Notes: generated by a model not told the origin, from the sequence alone. Positions 22,896 through 38,100 are shown, numbered from the stretch's first letter. The stretch is DNA of 64,000 bases from Toxonevra muliebris (GCA_963691655.1 OY829328.1:16942704-17006703); one strand, 5' to 3'. Made by a program: numbers and translations.

Positions 22896-23119
22896 TTATT
22901 CTTCTGGCCAGCCTAAATCCTCACCGAGCAATTCGTAGAATCTTTGATTATGTTCAGCGAAAAATTTACGCAGCTTGGATACGACAACGGGATCAACATG
23001 CGGATGCTTGCGTCCTTTGGTCTCCCGCAAGCATCTATCACCATTATCATAGCGCAGGCAGTAAAATCCTTTGGTTTCGTTAAAATAAAAATGGCTACTG
23101 GTAACACGATGCTCAATGC
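22896..23119 (-). CDS. Hs3st-A: Hs3st-A coding exon 6 (C-terminus and stop)
   Basis: Completes the Gly codon and reads [20 protein letters not shown], then the second disulfide Cys, [20 protein letters not shown], and ends GEDLGWPEE before TAA at 22896-22898. It contains an NET sequon and the conserved C-terminal helix of HS 3-O-sulfotransferases. The 3' UTR must lie below 22896; I could not fix its polyadenylation site. Confidence 0.95.
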
Positions 23120-26100
23120 CTGAAGGAAAGTGAAAGAAGAAAAGTACAAAAATAAAATTCAGTGTGGTAGCGATTACAAATTGAATGAAATTAAACTGGT
23201 TGTTGTTTTAATGAATAAATATTTAAATAAGAAAAACTATAATACGTAGTTGGTATTTTTATATTTTTAATTGCTGATTAAATTATGCTATTGGAAATGG
23301 ATTTATGAATAAACATTCTTAGCTGGTCAAGTTATTTTTCTAGAAACTTAATTAACCCTTGCCTAACCCGATGTAATTACGTTTAAATCATTGAGGGTGA
23401 AATATGTTATTTACAGTAAAAAAAAAACTTTATGCTCTTTAATTCGTATACGTGCTTGCAAAAATCGGTTTTGCTGTCTCTGTTTCTTTTTTCGCACATT
23501 AAGTACCTACCAATCAGTGTTGCCATATTTTTTTGGGCATAAACTGTAAAAAGTAAAAACAAAAACTGTATTTTGAAAAAAAAACTATAACCTATAAAAA
23601 CTAAAATTTTTAATTTGAAAAGTTTCTCAGTCACTTGCCCATCATTCCACCACACATTCAAAATCTAATAGGTCCAATAATATAATAGCTTCCGCATGTT
23701 TGGGAAGTTCCATATGGGACCGCTAGGCATTACGAGGTTAAACCAGTTCTTATAACACTTTCACCCAAAAAAATTTAAAAAAAAAATTAAGTTATTTGAT
23801 TTGCGTTATTTATCATAACAACAACAATCGCCCATCAGATTGTTTTTGTTTGAAAAAATAGCGTTTGACTGGTATCAGATTCTATTCGCAAAAATGCTCT
23901 TAAATAGTTAAAATTAATTTATTTAAATAATTATATAATAATATTAATAAAATCAAAAAAACTGAAAAATTAAGTAAAATAAGTCAATAAAAAAAAAAAA
24001 CTCATTTAAACAAGTAAAAACACATATATGTTATTATTATTATTAATAAGAAACACGAAATACCATTCTTGTTATGACTTGTTAAAAAATTAAATGAACG
24101 TTCCTCGGTCCGATTTTTTGAGTAGTCATAGTTCACCAGTAATCAATACAACAATTTTAAAAGCACTCAAATTGATGTCCTAAAATTTGTTCAATTTTAT
24201 AATTTTTTTTAAGTAAGTCTTTTGTTCTTTTCAGCTTCTCATTCACATTCGTTACCTGCAATTGCTACCCAGAAATACAATTACATTTTTATGATAACCA
24301 AAACATATTTAAGTCAATTCTGCATATTATTGGAAAAACTGTAAAAACTGTAAAATTGGGGAATAAACTTTAATATTTGAGGGAAATCTGTAAGACTGTA
24401 TGCCGACCGAAAAAACTGCAATTTACAGATAAATCTGTCAATATGGCACCGCTGCTACCAATAAAAAAAAATTGTTACTACCCCTCGTAAAAAGTGAAGT
24501 TTGACTTTTTTTATGAAGACTCCTAAAATATTTCACCTCTAGCAATAAACTGTCGTTAGCCGGCTCGTTTTGAAAAAATCTCTAAAAATCGTTTTTTCTA
24601 TGAGGGCATTTTAGGTTTGGCTATTTTTCACATATAATAGAAATTTCGAAATGATACGCCATCGCATTCAAATATTTGAAAAAATCTGCTTAATAACTCG
24701 GAATATTCATATTACGTAACGCGCGAGGGGGAAGCGGAGGGGGGAGCGCGATCATCAACCGCGTTACGTAACGTCGATTTTATACCATCGAATATAGATG
24801 ACTTCAAAATTATACTAGTTTATAAAATGAATTTTCTCTTACTGAATTCGAAAATCATGGCAAAATTTTTTTTTGTAGATCATTTTGTGAGATATTGCAA
24901 TTTTTAAATTTTTTTATGATTTAAAAATTATATCTTGAGCTTGAAATGTCCGGTTGTTTTTAACCCTTTGACGCCAGAATTATAATGGAGCTTGAGAGAA
25001 ACCTTTTGTTGTGAAATTATGGTTACTTAGGTCTTCCTCAATCATGACACCAAATTGATTTTTTAGTCCTTTATTAAAGGTTAAAAAAACAGTGCTATGG
25101 CTATGGAGCTTTAAACAACCACTGGATAACTCCTTTTCTGTGAAACATTTTATTTATGCCACATAAAAGTGAATGTTGCATATAAGCAACATTAAGTATA
25201 ATATGTGAACGGTCACTTATGTCTTTTTAGTAATTTTTTGTTGCGGTTTCCATTGAATCAGTCAAAACTTTAAATAAAAGAACTGACACTATAATTTCCA
25301 AAGGCTTTAATGTAACATTTTTTATGAACTCCTATTGTGTACAATATTTTATTTTTCCTGACGTAACCTAATAAATTTCACAAATTTTTTTTTTTTTTTT
25401 TTTTCAAAATGATCTCACGAAAGTTTATCGCTAGAGCCGAAATATTTTGAAAATCTTCATAAAATAAACCAAATTTCAGTTTTAAAAAGAGGTAGTTCCA
25501 ACTTTTTTCGTGAGGCATTTTAATGTGAATATGTATACAGTCAATAGTCATGTTTGGTCTATGCAAATTAAAACCCATATGGTTTAAAAAAAGACCGAAA
25601 CGCATAGGAGGAAAGAAAAATTGAAGATTATCTTTAATTGTTTTAAAAAATCAACGACCAGAAAAGCCCGAATAAATCAAAAACACATATGCTTTTCGCC
25701 TACAAGCATATAAATAAAGCGGTAGATCTTGCTTTTTTGCATGTTTGCCTTTTTGTTATACTTTAAAGTATGATCTGTTGAGCTAGCTGAATGAGCATTA
25801 TTTTGGAATTTTTTTTTATCTTTTTTTTAAGTTTAACAATCCGACATTTTTGTTTGTCAAGCAAATTTAAAATATTCTCTGCCATGACCAGAAATCAACA
25901 CATTCAGTAAAATTACAAAAATTCAAATCTGTTGCAACAATATCGGTAGATGACAATCTTTTTTTTGAAGTTATATATAAACAGGTTAATGAACAAATGT
26001 AGTCATCACAACAATAATGTATATAAGGACGGGCAAATCAGACGGCCGTTTGAGAGTCCGCCACAATTCCTCATCTTAAAACAAATTGATAAAAAACTCA

Positions 26101-29100
26101 TTTAACAGCAAATAATTTTAGGCGCTCAAACTTTTCTACTTCATAAAACCGTGCCCATTAGTTTTTTTTAGGTTTTTAAATCAGTTTATGATTTTTACGC
26201 CAATATTAATCAATTCCAATTTTTTTTTTTTGATCAATCAAAAATTTGGGAACTAGAGGGTTAAAAGTCAATTATAACAGTTAAAATTCATACAGCACTC
26301 CTTTTTTTTAATGTTTCCCTTAACTTTCTTCAAAATTTTAAGTGATTGATTAATATTTTCCTGACAAATGAGGCAGAATTATGAAAATAAATTCTAGCTT
26401 GCATAGTATCTCCTTTTCCTTTCACTTGAGCTATTTATATCATAACACACATTTTGATAATTTATTTATTTTGTCTTGTTTTTGAGAAATTAGCACAAAT
26501 TCAGAAAACACTTTTAATTGAAATTAACATATTTACATGCATCTGCAGTTCACGTATGCAAGCACGCCGAAAGCATCATTAGGCATCACTTTATCGCTGA
26601 AGCCAAACATGTCATTTTATGCAAATTAAACTAATTGCTCATGCAAAAACCAGAGTTCAATTAGTGCGTATCTACTATCAAACGCAATGCACAAATGTTA
26701 TCTATGAATTAATTGAATAAAATTAATTAGCCAAAGGTGAACATTGAAATTGATTGAAGATTACATCATCAAATTGTTCATTTCATGCTTAAAATTGCAT
26801 TTATTTAAGATTAAAGTTATACAAAGTTGTACAATATCAAGTAAAAATTTTTTATAAAAAAAAAAATTCTATTATTCAAACATTCACGAAAAACTCGCAC
26901 TTTAGAATACTGAAAAAACTTAAAATGGCACTTGGCAACACTACTTGCTTTTATTTAGGATTTACTTCATCACAGCAATGCATTTTAATTAACATAATTT
27001 TAAAAAATTATAAGTGCAACTTCATACATATTTGTAAAGTGAATTGAAGTTAAATTTAGCAACAAAAGGGTTGTCGCCATAGTCGGGGGTTTTCACACTT
27101 CATTTGAGCGGGTTAGGTTCTACTTTAGTTTAAACGTGGTTCAAATGTAATCACTCAACTTTTCAATAGAATGCATTATTAAAATGAAAGCGTTAATACA
27201 TTAATATAAATTGAAAGTGCTGCCAAGTCTTGGAGACAAATATGAAGAAAAACATATTTATTAAAACGTAGAGGAATTGAAATGAAACTGTAACTAGCTT
27301 TCACCGTTGCTTAATTGCTGGTTTTATTATGCGTGCATTACTAAATAGATCAGGATCTTGGAAGAAAAAAAACGCACCGCAAATTAAATATCGGGCGGGG
27401 TAATCATTCTTGGATCTCAAAATACTTCTTCATTTCTCTCTTTTTTTAGGCTAAAAAACTACTTCCACATCAGTTATATCACCATACGTAGTTATGTTAT
27501 TAAAATAAGCCGGCAAAGTCGGCTTTACAAATTTTGTATACAACTTGAGCAACCTTTTTGTTACTAACCGCTCGAATATGGATAGATAAAAAGACTGCAG
27601 TACTTAATAAGTTTCTCAAAAAGAATGAACAGTTAGAATCTGTTTATTTGAATGTCATGCCACTGGCACAAACATAGATATAAAAACCGGTATGTGTGAA
27701 CATATGTTTATATGAATGTATGTATGTATGCATGCCAATTAAGTATCTATTTAATATTTGCAGCTACTCACCTAAAAACGTTTCGATGCGACGCAGCTGT
27801 GAGACGGGGTCCTCAATTAATCTATCACCGTTGACAACGAGTAATTGCTCACGCGGGAAGACTTCCAGCCATCGATGTAGGTGCAAGTGATACAGTGATA
27901 TGGTGAGCGGTCGATATGATTCATTAACAGTCCCATTGGGAAATATGGCCAACTCTTCAAATGTTCTACGAATAAAGTGTGTATGAAATTAAATGACAAC
28001 ACATTTACTTTTTAATAATACATAACTCTACCTACTCATGTTCATTCGAAATTGTGGACAATGCAATTTAAGTTGGTAAATTAAAATGAATTTGTACACA
28101 GACACGGAGTCAGGCATGATAGCATTGTGCACATACCATACATACACTTTTATTATTGCAATAGCCATTCGGCTATTTGGTTTACATTTCATTTGCATGC
28201 AAAATGAAATAAAATTTCTTCTTTCTTCCCTCGTCTGTTCGCTTCACTATTTTATTATTTTTTTGTTTTTGTTTTTGTTTTTTAATTTTCCACTTACTTG
28301 GATGCAATTTGTGCTGCTGCTGCAGCGGCGGCAGCTGCTGCTGCAACATTCGATGGCGGTGTTGGTGTCGTTGTATAAAAATCACCGATGCCACCATATT
28401 GCCGATTGCCATTTCCGCCTCCGCTTTTGGGGCCACTACCTCCACTTCCACTTACAGCGACTCCCGCTCCACCAGCACCAATTGAGTTGTCATACACTTG
28501 CGCGGATGAATATGCCGCGTTCAATTTACCATAGAGCAGAGAATGCGACTTTTGCTGTGACATCGACAATGACCACGATGAACCATAGCCTGACCCGGCT
28601 GCCGTTCTGTGTGATTGTGGCTGGGCTTGTTGCTGCTGGTGTTGTTGCTGTGGTGGAGATGGTGATATTGGTCCATCTGCAAGCGGCAATGTTGCCGTAG
28701 CGGCATGACTCCGTAATTGTGTATAATCAGAAATTGCTCTCGTCACCGGTTCACGTACAATAAGCAAAAGTTTTATACTCGCATTCATGGCTCGCACACG
28801 TTCCGGTACCTGCAGCAACAAAAACAGTAACGAAAAACACACAAATTTATCAAATTTATAAAAATCCATTTGAATGTGTGCACAACCTCAATACATATAC
28901 ATGGATACAAACACATACATACACATCAGATACTCATTGTCTTTGTCCATACATTGTGGTCTAAAATTTTCAATTTTAACTCACTCGTTTTGTTGTTTGT
29001 ATGAATTTAAGGTTTTTGGTTTTTTCAGTTTGATTTTCGAAACCGGAAATGCACAAACAAGCAATCTTCAATAATTTTAGCCTGTTTAAAAATAACAACA

Positions 29101-32100
29101 GCAACCGCATAATGCTCAATTTATCCCAACCATATTTCCTTCCATACATTTTGAGTGTATGTACAAAAATTTACAACTAATAAGATAAGAAATACAATTC
29201 ATGGCCTCATATGCAGACAGGCGCAATTTGACTATTAGAATTGGAGAACTTAAGTAAAGCGCTTAAGACCTAAATCTTTGTTAAAATGCAGCATATGTAG
29301 ATGAAAATGTTGGGTACTTAGCGTGTTATTTTAATTGTCCCGAATCCTATAAGATCAATTGCACGTCCGTCTTCCCTATCTAGTTTTAAAGCCCAGAATC
29401 CTTCAGTCCCTTCCAGTCCTATTTAAGGTCAGTCAGAAGACCAGCTAATAAACGCAACTTGTTTCTGTTGAGTAAAGAATGAATATCTTTCCTTATTTTA
29501 GTTATGCAAGCTTTTTGGCCCGCCTTAACCACTGAAGAATAGCAAATAGTTATTGAATTATGAACTGGAATATGGAAAAATCGGTCAACAATTGGTGTGT
29601 TTAAAAGCAGACTTTAAAGTTAGTATCAAAGAAAACTAAAATTTTTATTCGTAATCAAAAATCGTGCCTACCCTATCATCAGGAGTGTCCATTCACTCAT
29701 TCAATTGATAACAAGTGTTGGTTAACTTTAAACCCTATTCGAAGTATAAACAACCAAGGAGATACTGTGTAAGAAAATATGTGCATACATATTGTATAAA
29801 CCAAACTATTATATACTAGAAACTAATTGCTTTATAGAGCATGAAGTGTAAATAGATAAATGACAACTCTCAAGTATATAAATAGGCGCAACAAAAGGGC
29901 AACAAAATGAAGTGTTAAAAATTTAATTAAATAACATCAAAGAAGAAATAATTAATAGGGGGGAATATGCTCATCTATGCCAATATAAATGCAGATAATT
30001 TTTATAATTTAATTGAAGGCTAAGAAATGTATATGCATTAAAAATATTTAAAAAGACATATCGAATATATATCGTCAACTTAGTAATGAAATGATGCATA
30101 ACATTTATACATCAGTTTTCAGCAACAACACCGTTTGATTTCCCACTGCCGTTTCTATCTAAATACTTACAATCTAACACACTAACAATCTCTTAACTAT
30201 ACTTTTGCATATGCATGCACATCATTTGATTACTAAGGTGACGATATATAGTTGCAATAAGCGTTGGGAGCCAAGTCTTTTTTTGGTCTGCCCAACCCAA
30301 CTAATCAAATTAATCCCAGAACCAAAATCATTTGTAAAATCAGAAGCTCGCCTGAAAGACTGAGTGCTATTAACAATTTCATCATGACTTCAAGCATTAC
30401 TGCAAGGATCGACCAAGCACCAACCTCCATAAATTAACTCTTCACTCATTCTACTTATGTTCAGGAGTATAGTGATGTCATATTAACATAACATTTTTAC
30501 TTATTTGTTTTCACTTCAACCCATTGATAAGACCTCACTATACTAACTGTTACTAAATTTAAGAGCAATAAAAATTAATTAACATTACTCAGCGCGCCAA
30601 AAACTATGCAACAAAAAAAAATGCGCATAAAAGTTTTTTTTTGTTTTTAATGAATACATGCCAAATTCAAGTCAAAAGCGCAAAATCATGGTAAATTTTT
30701 TAAATAATAAAATAATAAATTTTCAATTGAAGAGGAAAAAGTTTAAGCAAAAACAAGGCAAAAGGAAAAATATATATGTGACTACATTGTAAATACAATT
30801 ACAACCGAAAATTGCCATTGGCATAGCGCCAAAAAAAAAAACAAAATTCCTTTTCGTGCTTAAAGTGTTGACATTAAGAGCAACTTTAAATGAACTTTAT
30901 TTTGGGAAACATTTTATAATTCTTTAAACTACATACTTTGGTGAAACAATTTAATGGTGAAACAAATAAATATGATATAAATCAAAAATATTATACAAAT
31001 TATTTCCCTTAAGACTTTTCCTACACTTTGCTCTGCCTAACGCCTCATCTCCCTTACAATCGCATGCAATAAATGAAATATTAAACTTGCATTTATAAAA
31101 AGAAAAAATGTAATTCCATTTTATGTGCCATATACTTACGGTGACCAACCGTCTCGCATTTTCCGGGACAGTCCCGCTTTTCAGCAACATGACCCAGTGA
31201 ACTATTTTTAAAATGAGACGTGTGAACGTCCCGCATTTTTGTCTTTTGGGTTCAAATATTTGATCACTTTATTCAAAAGCATTAATCTTTTAAAAATATT
31301 TTAAAAATTGTCAAGTTTAGTCTTTGCCTTTCGCCTCAAATGCATCTATTATTTTTAATTATAAATAACACTGGTCTGTAAAAAAAAAAATACTTTTTTT
31401 ATCTCCTTACTATTATGAATGATTATTATAGATTTGATACTTCTGAATAGAAATATATGTAGTATTAAAAATTATGTATCACGTATATATTTTTTGTAAT
31501 GGAATTTTTAAATAAAACGCTTTTTTTGCTTTAAATTTAAGTCATATATTTAATAACTGAGACAATATTAGATACAATTCGCTCCATTCAATCTAATCAA
31601 TTCTTATTAATAGTATTTCTCTTTGTAGTTTTCTTCCCTGTCATATTTTCTACTGGAGTTTCGCGGCGAATCGACCAACAAAAATCTGCCAGCATTGCTT
31701 ATGACCATTTCCCGTTATAACGCCCCTCTCTAGATGCAATATATCTTAATGAAAACTTTCATCGTGTTCACCTGATATATAGCCAAGAAGAAGAGGGAAA
31801 TATATTCAAGTCAGAGTCCAAAAAAATGGACGTCTGGAGAATTTTTGCTAGTCCTTGGCATTTTATATCTACAATAATATTAAATTCCCTATAAAATCAG
31901 AACAGCGTTCACATAAGTTTTCACAGAATACACATAAGTTTTCTCAACATGTATCAATATAATTCAAAACTTACGAAAATATCCGCTATATAACAAAAAC
32001 AACCACTATGTAACCTTTTAACGAACTGAACGCGAAATTGCGTATTTGTGTGTACAAATACGAGTGCGACATAAACTGAACAAATTTCCAAATTTGGCAG

Positions 32101-35100
32101 TTCAAATTTCTAATTAATTACTAAAATTAATAGGCTTTAAATGAACAATGATGCCAGAAGAATGTCAAAAAATTCATAGAACTAGCAGATCAGACGATCG
32201 TTTTAGAACCCGCTACGGTTCCTCATCTGTGATCTTTGTGATAGTTTCCTCATTTAAATAATCTATATAAATGAAAATATTGTAAAGTAAATGAGAAATA
32301 CAAGACCAAATCACCTACGAAGCACCAATTTTCTACATACTAAAATTAATATAATTATTGGTAACATATTTAACACTATACAAGACAGATAATCTTTACT
32401 GAATAGTAAGTATTATTGAAAAGAACTACCACTACCGTTCTATATACTTTTTACCATTCTTCTTTAACACTTTCATTAATAAAGTAGCGTTAATGCAAGA
32501 ACGGAAGAATTTTGAGCCATTAAAAAGAAATTAATTTGAAAAAAATATATACGTGATAGCTAAAAATTAAAAGCAGATCTAGATTAAACTCTTCATATTC
32601 ATCATATTTTTATGTAAAGGAGGATTTCGTTATAGACCAGTGTAATATTTGAATGAGAAGCCCCAACTTAAAGTTGGAACGCTTAAAGCAATATTAATTT
32701 CAAAACTTAATTTTGATATAAATTGTACACAATTTCACTCATTTTCGAAAAATGAAATTGATATCCTGAAAACAAATTCACTCATGTGAAAAATATATGT
32801 AGAATACTGTTTTAGTTGTAAAGACTGTTTTATACTATAATGTAAATAAAATCTTTTTATTTTTATTTCATTTAACCCTTTCAGTACATCTTTTGTAATT
32901 GGAATCAATGGATACCTTTTGCATGAAATTCATGATTACTTAGGACTTCTTCAACAGACATAAAATAGTTTCATACCTATGCGTTTGTCCTTTATTAAAG
33001 TTTGAAAAGTTATATTTCTAAAACTATAGACAAAAACGGTTTAAATTTTTTTTTTAAATTTTTGATTTTTATATTCTCTTATCTTTCGCGAACATACTTG
33101 GAAAAAACCACTTAGCGATAAATGAATAATTTTTTTTACCAATCAATTGATAATCAATTTTGACATATAAATCTTTGACTTGACTTCAAAGACGAAAATC
33201 CTTAAAAAAAAAAAAAGTAGCATAAGCAAAAATTAAAAAAAAAGCAAAAAACCATGAAAAATACTTAACAGAACCGAATATATATAATGTTAATAGTAAA
33301 ACCTGTTTTATGCCAGATAAAAGTGAACTAGTCGGTAAGGCCGCAGTAACTGGGGCTATTTTTTTTTTTTTTTTTTGCTCAAGAAATCTCTTTATGAAAA
33401 ATCAAATATCAAAAGAGAACCAAACTACTCGTTGGTGTTTGTTTTGTTATTTGTGTATGCAGACAATTCGTTAGATAATTATGAGAAATGCCGTTACTCA
33501 TGTCTTCTCTCTCTCATTTATTTATTCCCGCTTAAGCAATGATTTTTTCAATGATGAGTGCAATGCTTTGGTCAATGAGCGAATTTTTAAAAACTTCCGA
33601 CGCTAATATTTTGGAATTGGCTTAACCGATTTTAAATCGGATAATTTTTGGCTAACCTACTCGTCAAGCTCTTTAAATTGATATATGATATGGTAGCACT
33701 TCTGGATCATCTGCAATAAAATTGTAGTTACACTAATAAATGTATAGATTAGGACATATGGCATAAAAATACCGAAAGGGTTGAAACAAACAAACAAACA
33801 GTTCCTGTTTTTTAGGCATGAGTAGGTATATATAAATTTTTTGCTCATGTTCTGTAATGAGAAGAAAAATATGCAGGTTTTCCTTTTGTATGCATGCTTT
33901 TGTATTAATGAAAAACGAATACAAATGAAGTTTGATTTAATGGTTTTATTTAAGGGTTAGTTTATTACAAAAACTATATTAATTTCGAGTACTCTACCCG
34001 GAATATAAAATTTATTGAAATATATAATATTGTCCCACATTTTGCTCCATGAATTCTGGTCACCGTTTGGAATTTCAATATACTATATATAATTTGATTT
34101 TGCGCACAAAAGTATGCAATTTTGTAAAAGGTTTCAATATCTATCTAGAACAAAAATAAAATCAGAAAATCAGTATCACTGCTATCACAGTTATTAAAAT
34201 TAAGCCTTAGAAGTTTCAGAATTCCCCATTGGGATATCCTATTAAAAACTATTTTACCAATATAATTGCATGTTGTTTACATTTTAAAGTCATTTCTGTA
34301 ATTATGGTGTCCGTTTTTTCCAATACTCCCCTACATTTATGCAGGAGCAGCTTTTTGTGTATGTGTCTGTACAAATACGGCATAACGTTTCAATCAAAAA
34401 CACTCAAATATTTAATTATGTTAATTATTCATTGCACAAAAGTGCCATTCTAAAATAATTATTATATTTAAATGTAATTTTTGAATTGCATGTAAAAGTT
34501 TTTCAAGTGGTTAGGTACGGTGTGTGCCACAAACAAAACTTAGTTCGTTCACCTATCAATGCATGTGTTTTTGTTTAAGTTTTGAAAAGTAACTAGTAAT
34601 ACTTTATTCGTAAGCATAATTTCCCATAAGCGCTAAGTTTTAACTTGTCTATCTAATTGTCAATAAATATTAATAACCTCATGGTTAAAGAAGATTTATG
34701 AACGTCTACATTTATCTGCTAACTGGGAAATTCTACTCTCTACTTCACTTGCATTCACTTAAATAAACCAGTAGATGTGCAAGTAAGTATACAGTAAAAG
34801 TTACAACGTTGCATCAAAGTTTTTGTTTGCTGTCTCTATGTCTTCTCCTCTCACTTAACTTTATCGTATTTTCTCGTAACTTCTCGTAAAGCCTTTTTTA
34901 TAATATGCAACATGTTTTATAAAATTCGTTAAACTTCATAGTGTATTTAACATTTTGTTAGCAGACAACAAGTAATTCAAATTTGTATAATTAATTTTTC
35001 TAAATGGTTTTAAAAAATTAGATATTTTCATCAAATTTTTAAATATCTTTAAATTTACAATAGAAATATGAGATTTTCGAGATTTTTCCGTATATAGCTT

Positions 35101-38100
35101 GAAATTTTAGACTATTTGTAAATGCAAATTGCTGCGGCCTAATGGTATGCATCACATCTAAATGTATTTATTCTAGTTATATATGTTAATGTATGTGTAG
35201 CTCCTTTTAAATGTAAATATGTATATTCACTTCAGCGCACTGGCTATGCATTTCATGGCTTTATTTCATGCTTCCAACCTGCTGCATGCAACTATAATTT
35301 ATCATAAGATAGGAAGGGAGGGCAGAATGTTTTTGAAAAATACAAAACACTAAAACAAGTTGCAAGAAAAAATGTGCCATCAGTTTTATGTTGCTCCGTT
35401 CACTTTATGCTTCTCATTTATTTGCAGCAGTTTCTTTTCACTTTTTCAATATATTCCCTCTTATAACTTTATACAACCCTAGCAGTAAGATTTTTGTAAA
35501 TGTTGCTCTATTTAAGCTCATAAAAATTCATCAAAATGTATGGTAAAATAACAGCAGCAACAACAAAAACAAGTGCATCTTTTAAATTCGCCTGCAATGG
35601 CAATTTGTGCAAGAAAAAAAAAAAAAACCAACGAGATCTAACATGAAAATGTTTTTTAAAGAACACTTAAGAAAAAACAATTTTCGAAATTACTGCAACT
35701 TCACTTTTTAAAGTTAAATTTATATGGCAATGACAACTATGTACCTACATATACAATATTCAGTTAATAGTGAACAGAAATGAAACGATATTAAGAGTGT
35801 GATTTCTTCTTGTCATCGAGAATGTTGAGTGGTGATTTCAGAAGAGTGTTAGCTCAGTAAGTAAGTAGTTTATACTCGACCTCGAATTATACTAGTAACT
35901 TTTTTATTCTAATAGAGGTCAGGAATTTAAAAATTCATGGCAGAGAACTTGCAGCAATAGTTTCCCAAAGTTTTAATTTAGTGCAGGACAATCTGCTTAA
36001 AGACGGAAATGTAACTCACTCAACGTATGTAGGATGGAATCCTGCCAACGCAGGGTTGATTCAATTACAATGTCGAAGTTTTTGGGGAGAATTTAGGGAA
36101 TTCAGGAGCTAAGCGTTTCCGACATGTATATGTACTTTTTCTTCCTGGTATAGATTGATTTTTATGTTCATTCTATGTACAGCAAAATTTCTTTTTTCAT
36201 CAGGTTTACAAAATGCAATTTATGAATACACACGCACAAAAATCCCGATTATAAATTCAAATAGTAATTTTAGCGAGTGATATGCAGAAAAAAGAAAATT
36301 GGTGTGAAATTTACAGGAATTCCCATTTAAAAAAAACCCATCATTTATGAATTATAAATGTTTAAGAAGTTATACGCAGTTAGAACTTAAAAAAAATGTA
36401 TTTCTTGAAGTTACATGCATATTTGTAAAGCCAAATTCACTATAGTCTTATTCACGATTTAGTGCAAATGGTCTTGCATCATTGCAAATGCAAAAAATTA
36501 CTGCCATCACAACAATAAATATATATATGCAATAAAAATTTGCAATGATGCAAGACCATTTGCACCAAATCGTCAATAGGGCTTATAAGTTGCAAATAGT
36601 TTTGCATCAATGCAAATGCAAATTTTTATTGCATATCGTCAATAGGGCTTATAAGTTACAATTAGTCTTGCATCATTGCAAATGCAAATTTGAATTGCAT
36701 ATCGCATATATTTGTTGTTCTGATAGATGAAATATTAGGCATTTGCAAAGATGCAAGACCATTTGCATCATATCGTGAATAGGGCTTATGTGTAAAAATA
36801 TGTATGTAAAACATTATGTTAATCCAATAAAATGCCTTTTCATAAAAAATGCTTCAAAATCTTTTTTTCGGCCTCCTAAGTGCGCATAACCCCTTAATGG
36901 ACAGCATCGACAAACAAAAAGAAAAATTTCAGCGGTTACACAGTGCTATAAATTTAAATAGAGAACTCATTTCTGGAATTTACACAAAAATATGGAAATC
37001 GGAAATCCGGATTTAAAGTTTATTGGTCCATTTAAATTTAAAATTTATTTGTATATTTAAATAAAAACAAACTGTTATGCATTCCTATTTTTGGTATGAG
37101 GAATCCAATTTTTATATTTATTTTGCTTATTATTTTATGTTTATAAAGCTTACTCTAGATGGCGCGGTGTTGTGATTTTTTATTATTCCTGTATGATTAA
37201 TTAGAAAATAACTATTTTCAAAGAGAAATCCTAGAAACTGGCTATTCAAAAGGTTTGCGTGAAATATTACCACAAAGTAAATATCAAAAACAGATTTCTT
37301 ATACCAAACAAATTTAAAATAACTATTTTTTAATTAAAAATACGTAAATAAAAAAAAAGTACCATTGCATCATCTGGCGTAGTTTTTACAATAAAATAAA
37401 CATCAAAAATTAACTCTTCATATCGAAAAAAAACTTTATAAAATTTTTCCAAATTACCAAATTATTCTTTAATTTATCTTATCATCTTAAACAACAACCT
37501 CTACCGCAATTATATTAATCAATTTGAACTTAATATTAAGTCGAACCCAAAGGCTTTTTGGAGTTATATCAAGTCTAAAAAATCTTCCTCATCCATTCCT
37601 TCTACAGTTTTCCTCAATAGCAAGACTGCATGCTCCCCTGTTGGTGCTGCCAATCTCTTTGCTGAATTTTTTAAATCAAATTTTGATCATGATATTGATC
37701 TTGATGATAGTTTCATTTACAACTCTGTTAATTCGGTTGATTTTGGGTCCCTTACATTATCAGAAGATGATATTATTAAGAGTATTACCAATCTTCAATT
37801 ATCAATACAGACTGACTTAGATGGTCTTTCTGGGTCAATCATAAAAAACTGCTGTTCGTCTATTGCTCTACCTTTAAAACTTATTTTCAATAAATCACTA
37901 TCCTCTGGTGTCTTTATTGATGATTGGAAATTTGCAGCCATTACTTCAATCTTTAAAAGTGGAAACAAGAGTAATGTCTCGACCTATTTCGAAGCTATCC
38001 ACTGTGTCAAATCTTTTTGAAAGTATCGTAAAAGACAAGCTTTACTTCGCCGTTAAGAACGTAATTTGTTGTAATCAGCATGGGTTTGTTCCGGGTCGCT

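Noticed and set aside
23344..23742. Possible TTAA element (TTAACCCTTGCC ... GAGGTTAA)
   Set aside because: Its right end lies inside the hAT element 23515-24454, which has an exact 8-bp duplication; the two cannot both be simple insertions.
24960..26267. TTAACCCTTTGACG to CTAGAGGGTTAA as a piggyBac-type unit
   Set aside because: Only the first four bases of the two ends agree, too little to claim paired termini.
28086..28700. 204-codon plus-strand open frame
   Set aside because: It is the antisense of Hs3st-A exon 4 and its repeats.
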